Assembly: GCA_033239005.1 (NCBI GenBank)
Contig: BSQZ01000004.1
Location: 17,416,507-17,480,506, forward strand
DNA from: Lamellibrachia satsuma
Taxonomy: Eukaryota; Annelida; Polychaeta; Sabellida; Siboglinidae
Reading direction: 5' to 3'
Length of the DNA: 64,000 nucleotides
Under the pieces are notes generated by a model. It was not told the origin of the DNA, did not search any database, and was given only the letters and a program-made list of their open reading frames with translations. Below, in pieces: positions 1 to 12,520 of this stretch (its first letter is position 1; each line of letters starts with the position of its first letter). Made by a program: the position numbers and the translations under genes.

Positions 1-164
1 CGACAGAATCCGCTAAATTTTAAATGGTCATAACTCATAAACCATCCGAGCTATAGTTGACCTGTGTGGTTATATTGACCTGTGGATTAATAGGTAAAAA
101 AAAATTATTCAAAAATATTTGTAGAACATGCTTTGGTAGATCTGAAATGGAATGCCCGTATTAA

Positions 165-800
165 TTAATAAATAACAGGACAGGACAATTTCCAGATAAA
201 CTTAAAATAGCTAAAGTTGTATCTATATATAAAAAAGACAAGACACAATTTTCTAACTACAGACCTATCTCACTTTTGCCAGCCATATCCAAGGTTGTAG
301 AAAAAGTTATTTCGAATCGGTCATTGTTTTTAAAACAAATCGAACTTGCTTTATGATCACCAATATGGTTTTAGAGATGCACAATCCACTGAACGTGCTC
401 TTCTCGAATTAGTAAATAAAATAATTGAAAAAATGGACAATAACGAAATTCCAATCCGTATATTCGTAGACAGCTCTAAAGCTTTTGACACGATAGGTCA
501 TGACATTATCCTGGGTAAATTAAACCACTGGGCTGGAAGGGGTAACTTTGGCCTTGTACGAAGATTACCTGACAAATTGAAAACAATGCGTTGAATTTAA
601 TGATGTAATACCTGAAACATTAGAACATAGATATGACTACAGGATTCCCACAAGGCTCCATTTTAGTACAGGTTCATCCCAACTCAACAATTTGTCTTAT
701 CAAGAAATATAATGGTTCTACAAAAAGTATGTTTTGAAGTAAGCTGATGACTTACTTGTGTTATTGTGCAGCACACGCAAATTCCTACATACTACAACAT
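165..800 (+). pseudogene. Decayed non-LTR retrotransposon reverse transcriptase fragment
   Basis: Successive pieces of a LINE reverse transcriptase can be read on this strand in more than one frame. They are a YRPISLLP-like motif near 260-285, HQYGFRDAQST near 358-390, a catalytic-type block FVDSSKAFDTIGHDI near 465-510, GFPQGSIL near 650-668, and an ADDLL remnant of the catalytic box near 743-757. Frame changes and stops separate the blocks, so this is a dead, truncated copy. The order of motifs is that of the RT of CR1/Jockey-type LINEs. The 5' part (endonuclease) and a 3' end are not recognisable, and 800-1220 shows no clear gene. It lies just upstream of the USP gene. Family assignment below the RT level is uncertain. 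Confidence 0.8.
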
Positions 801-1227
801 CCAACAAACTCATAGACTTTGTCACAACATAATGCAATGGAATTCAGTATTACTGCTCTTCATTATCTGTCTTGGTCATGGCAAAGCAAAAGAATAACCA
901 GAGTCTGTGTCACTTTACTAAGCAGAAGACAAGTGCTCGCTGTATGCGTACATTAGTCTACCTTTGCTCTTGTTCCATCACTGATCATCGCTGGCAGCTT
1001 CTGGCACCAAGCAAATGTGAAATTCAATAAATGGGCAGTTGTTTAACTTGTTTCATTAAACATACTAATCTAGAGAGTAGTTTTTCATATTTTATAATAG
1101 CAAATCTTAGAGTGAAAGTAGACAGTTCAATAATCTTGGTAGTCGATCCATTCGGCCGCCTCTTATGAGAACATTGCACAGGTGTGTATTGATTTTGTTG
1201 ATAATGTAAAAATTGCAATTACAGTAA

Positions 1228-4200
1228 ATGTGTGTATGTTGTGTGAATATCTTGACAAATAATGATGCATTCTGCAGCACGGATGAAGAGAAACGACTGA
1301 TCTGGTTGTATGAGTCGGTGGCCATCTTCATTCTGTCAGCGGTCATCTACCTGTTCCACCATGTGCCCTACATGCTGGCAACCCTCGCCTGCACAACCTT
1401 CCTCTACACACAGCTGCTCGGGCGAGTCGACTTCAGGTAATATTTTCCTGCTACATTCGCCGGCACCAAGATTTAGTTACCACCAATTCCAACCATCTAA
1501 AATATTGATCATCTTGGATCAATAGAAGTGGTTAGTTAGCTTTAACTGTCACCACATGAGTACTTTGTTTATAGTTTTGTGTATTGTTCAGTCAGAATAG
1601 CTTTTCATGTCATAATTTATAGTTACATGTTTTGTTAAATCAGAATTGTTTGTCATGTAATCTGACTAATCATTTATTTACATTGTTATAACAGAATGTT
1701 TTTATGTAATCGATCATGATTACGCATATTGTCATAAGCTATACCAGAAGAGCTTTTTGTGTGATTTCCTGTGTAACGTTTGGATCACGCAAATTTCAGT
1801 GAACGCCCAAGAACCGTTTGTTGATGACAGTGTTTGAAGCGATTCGTGATCATCTGTTTTCAGCTATTGGTGGCACCTCCTGGTGACCAAGTGGGACGAG
1901 TTCGAGCAGCACGAACAGAGCCTGGAGCAACGCCAGCAGCCACCAGAGATGTCTATGGCATCGATGCCCGTCATGACTACGATGGGGTCGATGCCCGCCA
2001 TGACGGCAGGGATGGTTTCCATGCCCCACATGACGCCAGGGATGCAGGCTGGTCAGCAGTGGATGATGCCACCTGCCATGACACAGCTGGCTCCACCTAG
2101 TGGCATGATGCCACCGAGCATGCTCTCATTCGACACGAGACCTGAGCCCACGCAACAGTACGAGGCTTGGTACCCCGCTGACAGCGAGCGCGTGCAGATG
2201 CAGCAAAGAGGCGCAGCGATATCGAGCTCTACGCCGACCGCGGCTGCCGGAGATGTGAGACTCGTGGGTCGTACGACCGCGCCGATGATGGCCATCAACC
2301 AGCCGCACAATACGTACGTGCCGACACCCGTGCCCCCGGGGTTCCGCTTCGCCCCGTACATGCCACGCACATCTGAGCTGATTCGTCGCCCCATTCACTT
2401 GACACCCGGGGCGTCAAACACAGGGAGCGACTCTGCCGACATGTCATCAATCTCGTCGCGACTGAAGGCCCGCGTCATGTCAGCGCTGGGCATGCAGTCG
2501 TTGACCACAACCCAGCCACGGGGTCTTATCAACGACCGCCAGAACCTGTGCTTCATGAACTCAGTGCTACAATGTCTACTGCGTAGTCCCGGTCTTGTCG
2601 GCGCGCTGCCACAAGAGGCCGCTACTGGGATGCAGGAGAACTCACTGTTACACAGCGTCGTGGAACTGATGCACAAGTTGAATGTCACCTCAGGCACAGC
2701 GTCAAATGTTGACGCATCGGCCCTGTGCAGGGCAGCTAGTGTTTTGCCTGGCTCGATGGTTGCTAGCCCGTCACGACCTCAGGCACAGCAGGACGCCGCA
2801 GAGTTCCTCATGTGGCTTCTCTCCATGCTCCATGGCTCGCTCAACACTGGAGGACGTGGCGAGACTGGTCACCAGGGGGCGTCCTTCCTTGGTGAGAGAA
2901 CTCTGCATTTTGATTTCCCCAGAAATGTGCAATTTAGTTACATGGAATATTTTAGTTGATTTGTATGTGTTATGAAGGCACTTGGCACAGATTATGATTG
3001 TAGTGGGGTAATAAAAAATACAAGGGCTGTAGGGCCTAAAACTTCTGGGCCCGAGTTCATTCAACATGCTTGTAACTAGTGGACTCATTCTGCTGACAAA
3101 CATTGTGAGATTCGGATGAAATATTCAGAAAATAACAATTAAAAGTAACTGGCATATTAAATATTCTTAAAATGGTTTAGCGTTAAAATGGTTTGGCCCA
3201 TTTTTCTTTATGACAGTGGAACCTCACTGTTGAGGTCACCCTCGATACTGGGCCAAAGTGACCTGAATAGCGAGATGACCGCATTAGTGGAACTTAAGTC
3301 TTATAATACTTTTGTACTTGACGGTTATGGGAATAATTTAGGACTGTCCCAGTCTTACCATAATGGGGAGGTGACCGTAAAGCATGGTTTGGCTGTATAG
3401 TGTTGTCAGTTTTGGTAGAACTGTCCTGGCTGAGTATTTCTTGTGTTAATCTTTCAGATGCCAACCAGCAGGTGATGTCTAAACCTCGCATGGCACTCAA
3501 CATGCTCAAATTCATCTATGGTGGTCTGACCCCCCAGCGTATAGGAGAACTGAAGGCACAGTGCAGGAAGGAGGTAGGTCTGCTGTTGAGTGTGCAGTAG
3601 TCTTTGTTGTGTCTAAGCCGAGTGCCAGGAACTTAGCTAAATGTATATATGTGAAGATGAAGCCTAGTGCTCTAGTGAGTTGATGGCTTGATCACACCAT
3701 AATTGAAAATTGCTTTTGCACGGGAGCCTGTCTTGAACGACAGCACCTTCGGTCCAGCAAAATCATATCAAATCAGTTAGTCTCCCATAGCAGGTCAATT
3801 AACACTGGAAGGGCCAAGGGAACCAACATGTCACTCAAGACAGGTTTTTTTCCCCAAAAGAGAGGTTTCCCAAGACAGGTTCTACTGTATGTCAGGCTTG
3901 TTAACAAATGCAAATGTCAACGCATTTGAATGTAAATGTTTCACTTGATACAAATGCAGGAAGGAACGTGTTTCCAGGAAATGTTTTGGGGTCGCATGCA
4001 AATGTTTTGGTTACACATTTGCAAATACATTTGAGTTAATTTCAGATGTTTTGGCTTTATATTAACGTTTTGTTTTATTTGGAGGAAAAACGAGGTAATG
4101 TATACAAACATATTCATTTATTTATAAAATACATTAGTACATTATTGTAACCACTAAGTCCCACTACATACCAGTCCCACTACATAAACATGTCTGTAGA

Positions 4201-6046
4201 GTCATACACTGGAATAGACAATTGACAGTTTACTGGGAACTATGGCAGGGAATGAAAGGCTAATCATTCAGATAGACCAGAATGGAAAGGGAACCCAAGA
4301 CAATAGACTGTCCACTGGCGGAGTCACTGGGATGATAACCTGGTGGATAATTACAGCTACCACTAATTATACTCTCTCTCTCTCTCTCTCTGGCTGGCAT
4401 TGCTAATGTTTACTCCCCCCAATGAGCTGCCACTCCAACACACCCAACAGTGCCAACACAACACAAGGAAGTCATTTGTCTGCAATGTTTCACTGAACAG
4501 GTAATCTCTGAAGCCTTCAGCTTATAGACGAGTCGGTCTTTTCATGTTGTATGAGTAACAGCTCAGCCATTGACCAGTTGACTATTGACCTACAGAGCAC
4601 TTTTTTCAGTGGCATGTTGTGAACTTGTGAAAGTGAATCTAACAATAATAATTGTTCAAAGAATTACGCATGCATTTGATTGTGCATTTGACAAATCAAA
4701 TGTTTGTGGGTCGCATTTAAATGCAAATACAAATGTTTAAGGTACGCATTCAAACGCAAGTGCATTTACCATTTCACAGAGTCATTTGAATGCATATTAA
4801 AATGCTCAACATTCAAATGCATTTGTTAACAAGCCCGCTGAACATCCAATGATGGATACGCATTCAATTATTGCCTTTATTTATAATGAATGTGGCATCA
4901 GATTAGGTCGATATTACATTAGTAAGCGGTAATATTTATCCTTGTTATATTTTGCTCTGAGTGCATAAAAGCCTTGTCATTGTGATTAGATGAGTGCACT
5001 GCCGGTTTCAGATTGAGCAAGCGAACGGCCTTGACAATGACTCGTACGCCGAGCCGATCCAGCGCCTGTCGGACCTCGAGTGGCTGACGTACAAAGAGAG
5101 CAACAACTCGGTGATAGACGACCTGTTCACAGGTCAGATGGTCGAGGCTCAGCACTGCATCGCGTGCAATCGCATCTCAGTGAGCATCCAGACCTTCAGC
5201 ATCCTCCCAGTGTCTGTTGTGGAGCCTCGCCTACTCAATGGCCTCGTCTATCTCGAGGACTGCTTCACAAAGTTTGGAAACATCGAGGACTTGTTCGGAG
5301 CGAACGGACTGCGCTGCGAGGCATGCAATCAGCGGCAAAAAACAATGTCACCTTGTGGTGGCTCGTCGAGTATGCCGGACATTGCATCGGGCATCGTCAG
5401 TCCAATCCTGGTGAACGGTACTGTTGGTAAGACATTGAGACGACGCGGCGGTGGTGGTTTGACCGTGCCGTCGGACTCAGCAATCGTGCAGCCATGTGTC
5501 ATGTCGCCGATCGCGAGTGCCAGCTCGCAGTTTAACGACAGTGGTTTCCACGACAACCAGTTCCGGACTTCAACACCGATCCACAGCATCAGCAGTGCTG
5601 CGGTGAGAACGCCACCATCTGATGCCCCAGTACGTCTGACTGACGGACAGCGACGCTCGTTGCTCCGTCAGCTGCCCGAGTGTCTAGTTGTACAACTGAT
5701 GCGCTTCTCGTACCACAACGGTGAGCCACGCAAACTTCTCCGTCCTGTCTCCATACCACTGCACAACCTCAATCTTACCCACCTGATCATTGACAATGTG
5801 CTGAAGCGCGACGGACTCACAGCAATCAGTTCGTCATATCGCTACGATCTCTACGGTGTCTCCGTGCACCTCGGCTCGAGTAGTATCTCATTCGGCCACT
5901 ACGTGGCGTATGTGATCGCTGGCGATGGTAAGTGGTATCGCTTCGATGACGATCAGGTGACATCTGTCAACATGGAGTACGAGCTGAACACGAAGCGTTT
6001 ACGCGAGAACGCGTATATGCTTTTCTATCGGAAGTGTTCCGTTTGA
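1228..6046 (+). CDS. Ubiquitin-specific protease (peptidase C19) with N-terminal membrane segment, four exons
   Basis: Exons are 1228-1436, 1864-2891, 3458-3573 and 5012-6046. The introns are GT-AG and the phases (2, 1, 0) join without a break, giving 795 residues. Residues about 30-63 are hydrophobic (one long or two short membrane segments). A low-complexity Met/Pro/Gln-rich linker follows (about 95-170). The USP catalytic domain starts near 290 with a Cys box, NLCFMNSVLQC (Cys about 299, oxyanion-type Asn two residues before). It continues with AQQDAAEF (about 377-384), two CxxC pairs of the zinc-ribbon fingers (about 500/503 and 553/556), and a His box, FGHYVAYV (His about 747), with KWYRFDDD (Asp about 763-765). 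USPs of this type remove ubiquitin from proteins by thiol hydrolysis; all key residues are present, so activity is expected. The canonical GNTC is replaced by QNLC. I could not place it in a named USP subfamily. The start is uncertain: ATG 1228 reads straight into the membrane segment, but an AG at 1276-1277 could instead be an acceptor joined to an upstream exon. Confidence 0.88.
3215..3405. mobile_element. Possible short MITE in USP intron 2
   Basis: The left edge ACAGTGGAACCTC (near 3215) and the right edge GGTTTGGCTGTAT (near 3388-3400) form imperfect terminal inverted repeats. The interior is non-coding, with the short repeated words 'gaggtcacc' and 'gaggtgacc'. Such ends resemble short pogo/Tc1-like non-autonomous elements. 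A second stretch with related ends (CAGGTTCTACTGTA near 3878-3892) occupies about 3720-3895 in intron 3. Both calls rest on edge similarity only. Confidence 0.35.
3894..4843. mobile_element. MITE-like DNA transposon with long terminal inverted repeats in USP intron 3
   Basis: GGCTTGTTAACAAATGCA near 3895-3912 is mirrored by TGCATTTGTTAACAAGCC near 4817-4835. Inside both ends are many copies, in both orientations, of ATTTGAATG/ATTTGCAAATG-type words, as in the subterminal repeats of hAT-like elements. The outer edges begin with CAG, also hAT-like. No transposase ORF is present, so it is non-autonomous. The interior holds a short (CT)n run at 4373-4392. No convincing target-site duplication was found. 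Confidence 0.6.
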
Positions 6047-7780
6047 TGCAGAGAACCACTGGTTATCCTACTTCATACACAGTCAATAATATATCATCAT
6101 AAACTGAGCAATGAATGCTTGGCATGAACATACCTCGCAACTTGCAGACATTGAATGAACCACGCATGGTTCGTGTTACAATGGCGCTGTTGAATATGTG
6201 GTCATTGGACACATTGGATTTTTTAATACTTCACAAGTCTACTATAGGCATTGTAAGGCATGTGGTTGATCTTTTATAATATATTGAACATGGAGCATTG
6301 AAGGTAATCGTGTGAATGGTTTTATCATATATATCTTTTGCATTAGAACCATTGAAGAACCAACCTTATTTTCAAGAGGCTGGAGAGGTACAATTCAGAT
6401 CATAATCTCATATTATTATCCACAGTGCAACTTTTCATGTAGGTGACGGTCCAAAGAAATTATGATTGCAAGATTGCTGCAATTCAGCAGTTATTTATGA
6501 AACTATTTTCCTCTCTGTGTCATAAATGTAGCGACATTGCTCCGGTTCCGTGAATGTTTGTTTGTGCAGATGTGGGAGTGAGGACAGTGAGAATGATGTG
6601 CTTTCTGAACAGCTTCAGAGGATATGTTGGCTATGAACTAGTGCAGCAAGAGAATTGAACCCGGTTATGTGTATGCGTGGCATATGACATCACAGGGCTG
6701 TCAACATGGACTGCACATGGTTTCTCAATTCACCAAGTGCAAGTGTAAATAATTGTTGGCTTGTAAAGTACTCTAGGCTTACAGTGCTCGTGTGCTGTAT
6801 GTATGTTTGTGCAAGTGTGTTATTTCCAGTGCCTCGTGGATATATCATCAATGCATTTTCCAGACAGGCCTAAACAAATCGCTCCTGTGACATGCTTAAT
6901 AATTTGCTATTAAGTTTTCCCAAAAATGTTATGAAAATGTGAATCTCCAGAGCTACATTATCACTACAGTTTTTTTATGCAGATTGTTATGATACTTCTG
7001 TAATATTCTTTCATCTACTGACCATGAACAAGGTATCTTTTCAAGGTTTCTGGTTGCCGCAGAATTTACAGAAAAGAAATAGCGGCTTATGATTTAGACG
7101 CAGGTCACTGACATTGCACAAACTACTATTATTTTGATGTATATTTTTCCAGCGAACAAATGTGAAATGGTAACTTCTAATAAATTGTCCAACAAACTGG
7201 AATGTAGTTGGATCAACATTCATAATATTTGCAGAACATTTCTTCCATTAGAGTAAGTTCGACAGAACTTCTTCAGCATCGTACTGAGCTTAGTTATGTC
7301 AATGACCATTCCATGAAGATCTTTAGACTCACAGATTTTTCTGCGCCAGAAGTTGCATATCCGGCTGTTTTTAGGACCATGTTGACTGTTCCCATACTGC
7401 TGTGACGGGGGACCTCAAGTTGGTATTGTAGTGCTTTTCTAGACTCAAGACCCACCAGTGTTGCCGTTATCAATGTTGTATATAATATCATAGTAACTGT
7501 GCACAATGCATATTCATCTGCGGAACGTGTAGAGTATTATGCATAAAAACACATTCATTTAATAACTTTTCGATGCTCAAATTCGCATATTTAACTTGTT
7601 TTTAGCACCATCTTGCAAATAAAATGGACAAGATGGTGGTAAAAGCGAGTTGATTAAATGTGTTTTATGAACAACGTGTTTAATTTATATGTTCCTTAGA
7701 TAAATAGATATGGTATTTGTTAATAACTGAAATTGGGGTTGGTCCGGATTCTAGAGAAATGCCAGTATGCTCTTTAAACC
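6047..7780 (+). other. USP 3' untranslated region and intergenic DNA
   Basis: No gene is recognisable after the USP stop. The stretch is AT-rich and unique in appearance, and part of it is probably the 3' UTR. An AATAAAA at about 7617-7623 is one possible polyadenylation signal, but the true transcript end cannot be set from sequence. Confidence 0.4.
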
Positions 7781-7857
7781 TGGCCGCCAATGATCTGCTG
7801 GTTTCGCCCATGTACATTAATTACTATATTTGATGACGGTCTGTTACTTCTTATATT

Positions 7858-10797
7858 GCCCCCACACACGTCTTTATGCCTACAGTATCACCACAGCCAG
7901 ATATATCTTATATCGCCAGCCACACACGTCTTTATGCCTACTGTATCACCACTGCCAGAGATATCTTATATCGCCCCCACACATGTATTTATGCCTACTG
8001 TATCACCAATGTCAGACATATCTTATATCACCAACCACACACGTCTTTATGCCTACTGTATCACCACTGCTAGAGATATCTTATATAGCCCCCATACACG
8101 TTTTTATGCCTACTGTATCACCACTGTCAGAGATATCTTATATAGCCCCCACATACGTCTTTATGCCTACCGTATCACCACTGCCAGAGATATCTTATAT
8201 AGCCCCCACACACGATTTTATGCCTACTATATCTCCACTGCCAGAGATATCTTATATAGCCCCCAAACACGTCTTTATGCCTACTGTATCACCACTGCCA
8301 GAGATATCTTATATAGCCCCCACACACGTCTTTATGCCTACCGTATCACCACTGTCAGACATATCTTATATAGCCCCCACACGTCTTTATGCCTACCGTA
8401 TCACCACTGCCAGAAATATCTTATATAGCCCCCACACACGTCTTTATGCCTACCGTATCACCACTGTCAGACATCTTATATAGCCCACATACACGTCTTT
8501 ATGCCTACCGTATCACCACTGCCAGATATATCTTATATAGCCCCCCACACACGTCTTTGTGCCTACCGTATCACCACTGCCAGAGATATCTTATATCGCC
8601 CCCACACACGTCTTTGTGCCTACCGTATAACCACTGCCAGAGATATCTTATATCGCCCCCACACACGTATTTGTGCCTACCGTATCACCACTGCCAGAGA
8701 TATCTTATATAGCCCCCACACACGTCTTTATGCCTACCGTATCACCACTGCCAGAGATATCTTATATAGCCCCCACACACGTCTTTATGCCTACCGTATC
8801 ACCACTGCCAGAGATATCTTATATAGCCCCCTCTTATATAGCCCCCACGCACGTCTTTATGCCTACCGTATCACCATTGCCAGAGATATCTTATATAGGC
8901 CCCCACGCACGTCTTTATGCCTACTGTATCACCACTGCCAGAGATATCTTATATAGCCCCCACACACGTCTTTATGCCTACCATATCACCACTGCCAGAG
9001 ATATCTTATATAGCCCCCAAGCACGTCTTTATGCCTACTGTATCACCACTGCCAGAGATATCTTATATAGCCCCCAAGCACGTCTTTATGCCTACCGTAT
9101 CACCACTGCCAGAGATATCTTATATAGCCCCCAAGCACGTCTTTATGCCTAACGTATCACCACTGCCAGAGATATCTTATATAGCCCCCAAGCACGTCTT
9201 TATGCCTACTGTATCACCACTGCCAGAGATATCTTATATAGCCCCCACACACGTCTTTATGCCTACTGTATCACCATTGCCAGATATATCTTATATAGCC
9301 CCCACACACGTCTTTATGCCTACCGTACCACCACTGCCAGAGATATCTTATATAGCCCCCAAGCACGTCTTTATGCCTACTGTATCCCCACTGCCAGATA
9401 TATCTTATATAGCCCCCCACACACGTCTTTATGCCTACCGTACCACCACTGCCAGAGATATCTTATATAGCCCCCAATCACGTCTTTATGCCTACTGTAT
9501 CCCCACTGCCAGATATATCTTATATAGCCCCCCACACACGTCTTTATGCCTACCGTATCACCACTGCCAGAGATATCTTATATAGCCCCCAAGCACGTCT
9601 TTATGCCTACTGTACCACCACTGCCAGAGATATCTTATATAGCCCCCAAGCACGTCTTTATGCCTACTGTACCACCACTGCCAGAGATATCTTATATAGC
9701 CCCCACACACGTCTTTATGCCTACCGTACCACCACTGCCAGAGATATCTTATATAGCCCCACTGCCAGAGATATCTTATATAGCCCCCAAGCACGTCTTT
9801 ATGCCTACCGTATCACCACTGCCAGAGATATCTTATATAGCCCCCACATACGTCTTTATGCCTACCGTATCACCATTGCCAGAAATATCTTATATAGCCC
9901 CCACGCACGTCTTTATGCCTACTGTATCACCACTGCCAGAGATATCTTATATAGCCCCCACACACGTCTTTATGCCTACCGTATCACCACTGCCAGAGAT
10001 ATCTTATATAGCCCCCCAAGCACGTCTTTATGCCTACTGTATCACCACTGCCAGAGATATCTTATATAGCCCCCACACACGTCTTTATGCCTACTGTATC
10101 ACCATTGCCAGATATATCTTATATAGCCCCCACACACGTCTTTATGCCTACCGTACCACCACTGCCAGAGATATCTTATATAGCCCCCAAGCACGTCTTT
10201 ATGCCTACTGTATCACCACTGCCAGAAATATCTTATATAGCCCCCACACACGTCTTTATGCCTACCGTATCACCACTGCCAGAGATATCTTATATAGCCC
10301 CCAAGCACGTCTTTATGCCTACCGTATCACCATTGCCAGATATATCTTATATAGCCCCCAAGCACGTCTTTATGCCTACCGTATCACCACTGCCAGAGAT
10401 ATCTTATATAGCCCCCACACACGTCTTTATGCCTACCGTATCACCACTGCCAGAGATATCTTATATAGCCCCCAAGCACGTCTTTATGCCTACCGTATCA
10501 CCACTGCCAGAGATATCTTATATAGCCCCCAAGCACGTCTTTATGCCTACTGTATCACCACTGCCAGAGATATCTTATATAGCCCCCAAGCACGTCTTTA
10601 TGCCTACTGTATCACCATTGCCAGATATATCTTATATAGCCCCCACACACGTCTTTATGCCTACCGTATCACCATTGCCAGATATATTTTATATAGCCCC
10701 CACACACGTCTTTATGCCTACCGTATCACCACTGCCAGAGATATCTTATATAGCCCCCATACACGTCTTTATGCCTACTGCCAGATATATCAGTGCT
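7858..10797. repeat. 57-bp minisatellite, about 51 copies
   Basis: Nearly identical 57-bp units run head to tail, each containing CACGTCTTTATGCCTAC, GTATCACCACTGCCAGAG and ATATCTTATATAG. Because 57 is a multiple of three and the unit is poor in stops, all three + frames stay open for long distances; one reads PTHVFMPTVSPLPEISYIA over and over. Small indels (for example the short extra piece near 8826-8840 and the partial unit near 9755-9780) shift the frame, which argues against coding. Sub-variants (ACACACG versus AAGCACG; CTGT versus CCGT) are interspersed, suggesting expansion by unequal exchange. Confidence 0.97.
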
Positions 10798-11165
10798 GAC
10801 TAGAGAGAACAACTTGTGCAGAGAAATCAACGTTTTGGGCGGACCTATAAAATGTACACTTAAAAGTAAAAGATGGTACCCGGGGGGGGGGTTCGTTCGA
10901 ACCCCCCCTGGGGACGAGCTTGGACACATATCCAGATTCAACGCCATGGTACATGGTCCCCCGGCCTCAACCCCCTGGACACGAGCAATGTATTGTTATG
11001 CATATTTCTTCAATTAGTTGTACATTACTTGATTCTATTAATTAATTGATCGTGGGTTTGCTTAACTTACTATTTTCTAATTATAATTTACGTCGTATTA
11101 TTACAATGTCATATTGTACATGTAAACGCCTCTGCTTGTTCGGCTTTTTTTCCTTTACTTGAGTA
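10798..11165. other. Intergenic spacer between two minisatellites
   Basis: No gene is seen. A G9-10 run at about 10881-10890 followed by a C-rich stretch forms a small imperfect inverted repeat (GGGGGGGTTCG ... CGAACCCCCC). The rest is AT-rich. Confidence 0.4.
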
Positions 11166-11171
11166 TAGTCT

Positions 11172-11970
11172 GTCTTACCACTAGTATATGTCTGTCCTAC
11201 CACTAGTATATGTCTGTCCTACCACTAGTATATGTCTGTCCTACCACTGGTATATGTCTGTCCTACCACTGGTATATATCTGTCCTACCACTAGTATATG
11301 TCTGTCCTACCACTGGTATGTCTGTCCTACCACTAGTATATGTCTGTCCTACCACTGGTATATGTCTGTCCTACTACTGGTATGTCTGTCCTACCACTAG
11401 TATATGTCTGTCCTACCACTGGTATATGTCTGTCCTACCACTAGTATATGTCTGTCCTACCACTAGTATATGTCTGTCCTACCACTGGTATGTCTGTCCT
11501 ACCACTAGTATATGTCTGTCCTACCACTGGTATATGTCTGTCCTACCACTGGTATATATCTGTCCTACCACTAGTATATGTCTGTCCTACCACTAGTATA
11601 TGTCTGTCTTACCACTAGTATATGTCTGTCCTACCACTAGTATATGTCTGTCCTACCACTGGTATATGTCTGTCCTACCACTAGTATATGTCTGTCCTAC
11701 CAGTGGTATATGTCTGTCCTACCACTAGTATATGTCTGTCCTACCACTAGTATATGTCTGTCTTACCACTGGTATATGTCTGTCCTACCACTAGTATATG
11801 TCTGTCCTACCACTGGTATATGTATGTCTTACCACTAGTATATGTCTGTCCTACCACTAGTATATGTCTGTCCTACCACTAGTATATGTCTGTCCTACCA
11901 CTAGTATATGTCTGTCCTACCAGTAGTATATGTCTGTCCTACCACTGGTATATGTCTGTCCTACCACTGG
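11172..11970. repeat. 22-bp minisatellite, about 36 copies
   Basis: Units contain CCTACCACTAGTATATG followed by TCTGT. They alternate irregularly between a TAGTATAT and a TGGTATAT form, and some units lack four bases (18 bp). ORFs across it only reflect the absence of stops. Confidence 0.97.
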
Positions 11971-12164
11971 TTTCCTATGTGTTTTCCCATCGTCATATCT
12001 TTCTTGCTTATACTTCCTCAGTTATTCCCACCGACCGCCGTCTCTCGTCTTTCCCGAACTCTCCTGCGTTCAACGCCCCACCCCTTGCTTCGCCTTTATT
12101 AAACATCTTTCAACTAATTCAGTTTTCTCTGTTATGTCGTCATCTCCTGGTCGTATCATTGTCC

Positions 12165-12370
12165 CATCTTATTTCCCAATTGTGTACCTGTTCTTAAAGA
12201 TCTTTTACCTCATTTCCTAATTGTGTCCTTGTCCTTCAACGTCATTTCCTAATTATATTCACGATTTTTTACCCCATTTCCTAATTGTGTCTTTGTCCAT
12301 CAACGTCATTTCCTAATTATCTCCCTGTGTGTTTACCTCATTTCCTAATGGTGTCCCTGTCCATACGTCT
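12165..12370. repeat. Degenerate ~33-bp repeat cluster
   Basis: CATTTCCTAATTGTGTCC-like words recur about six times at 30-40 bp spacing, with diverged linkers (CTTGTCCTTCAACGT and variants). This is an old decayed tandem array following the 22-bp array. Confidence 0.7.
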
Positions 12371-12397
12371 ACTTAATAAAACAAATATTACAGAAGC

Positions 12398-12520
12398 TCG
12401 TGTACAGAGGCGAGAGACCGTATTGTCTGCTCAAGGGCAGGGGTGTCATAGGCACCTGCCTACTCGTTGTCGCCAGTTTTGGCGAGATCTGGACCCGGGG
12501 CAGCCCATTCATTCATGAAT
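12398..12520. repeat. Dispersed repeat, copy 1 (partner at 61985-62113)
   Basis: This segment matches 61985-62113 along its length in the same orientation. Shared words include CGTGTACA, CGTATT.TCTG, GGCAGGGG.GTCAT and a CCCATT..TTCATGA end. No ORF or structure identifies it; it is probably a short diverged transposable element. Confidence 0.6.

Noticed and set aside
7790..10803. Long overlapping ORFs (150-417 codons) in all three + frames
   Set aside because: They are produced by a 57-bp tandem unit without stops; indels switch frames and no domain is seen.
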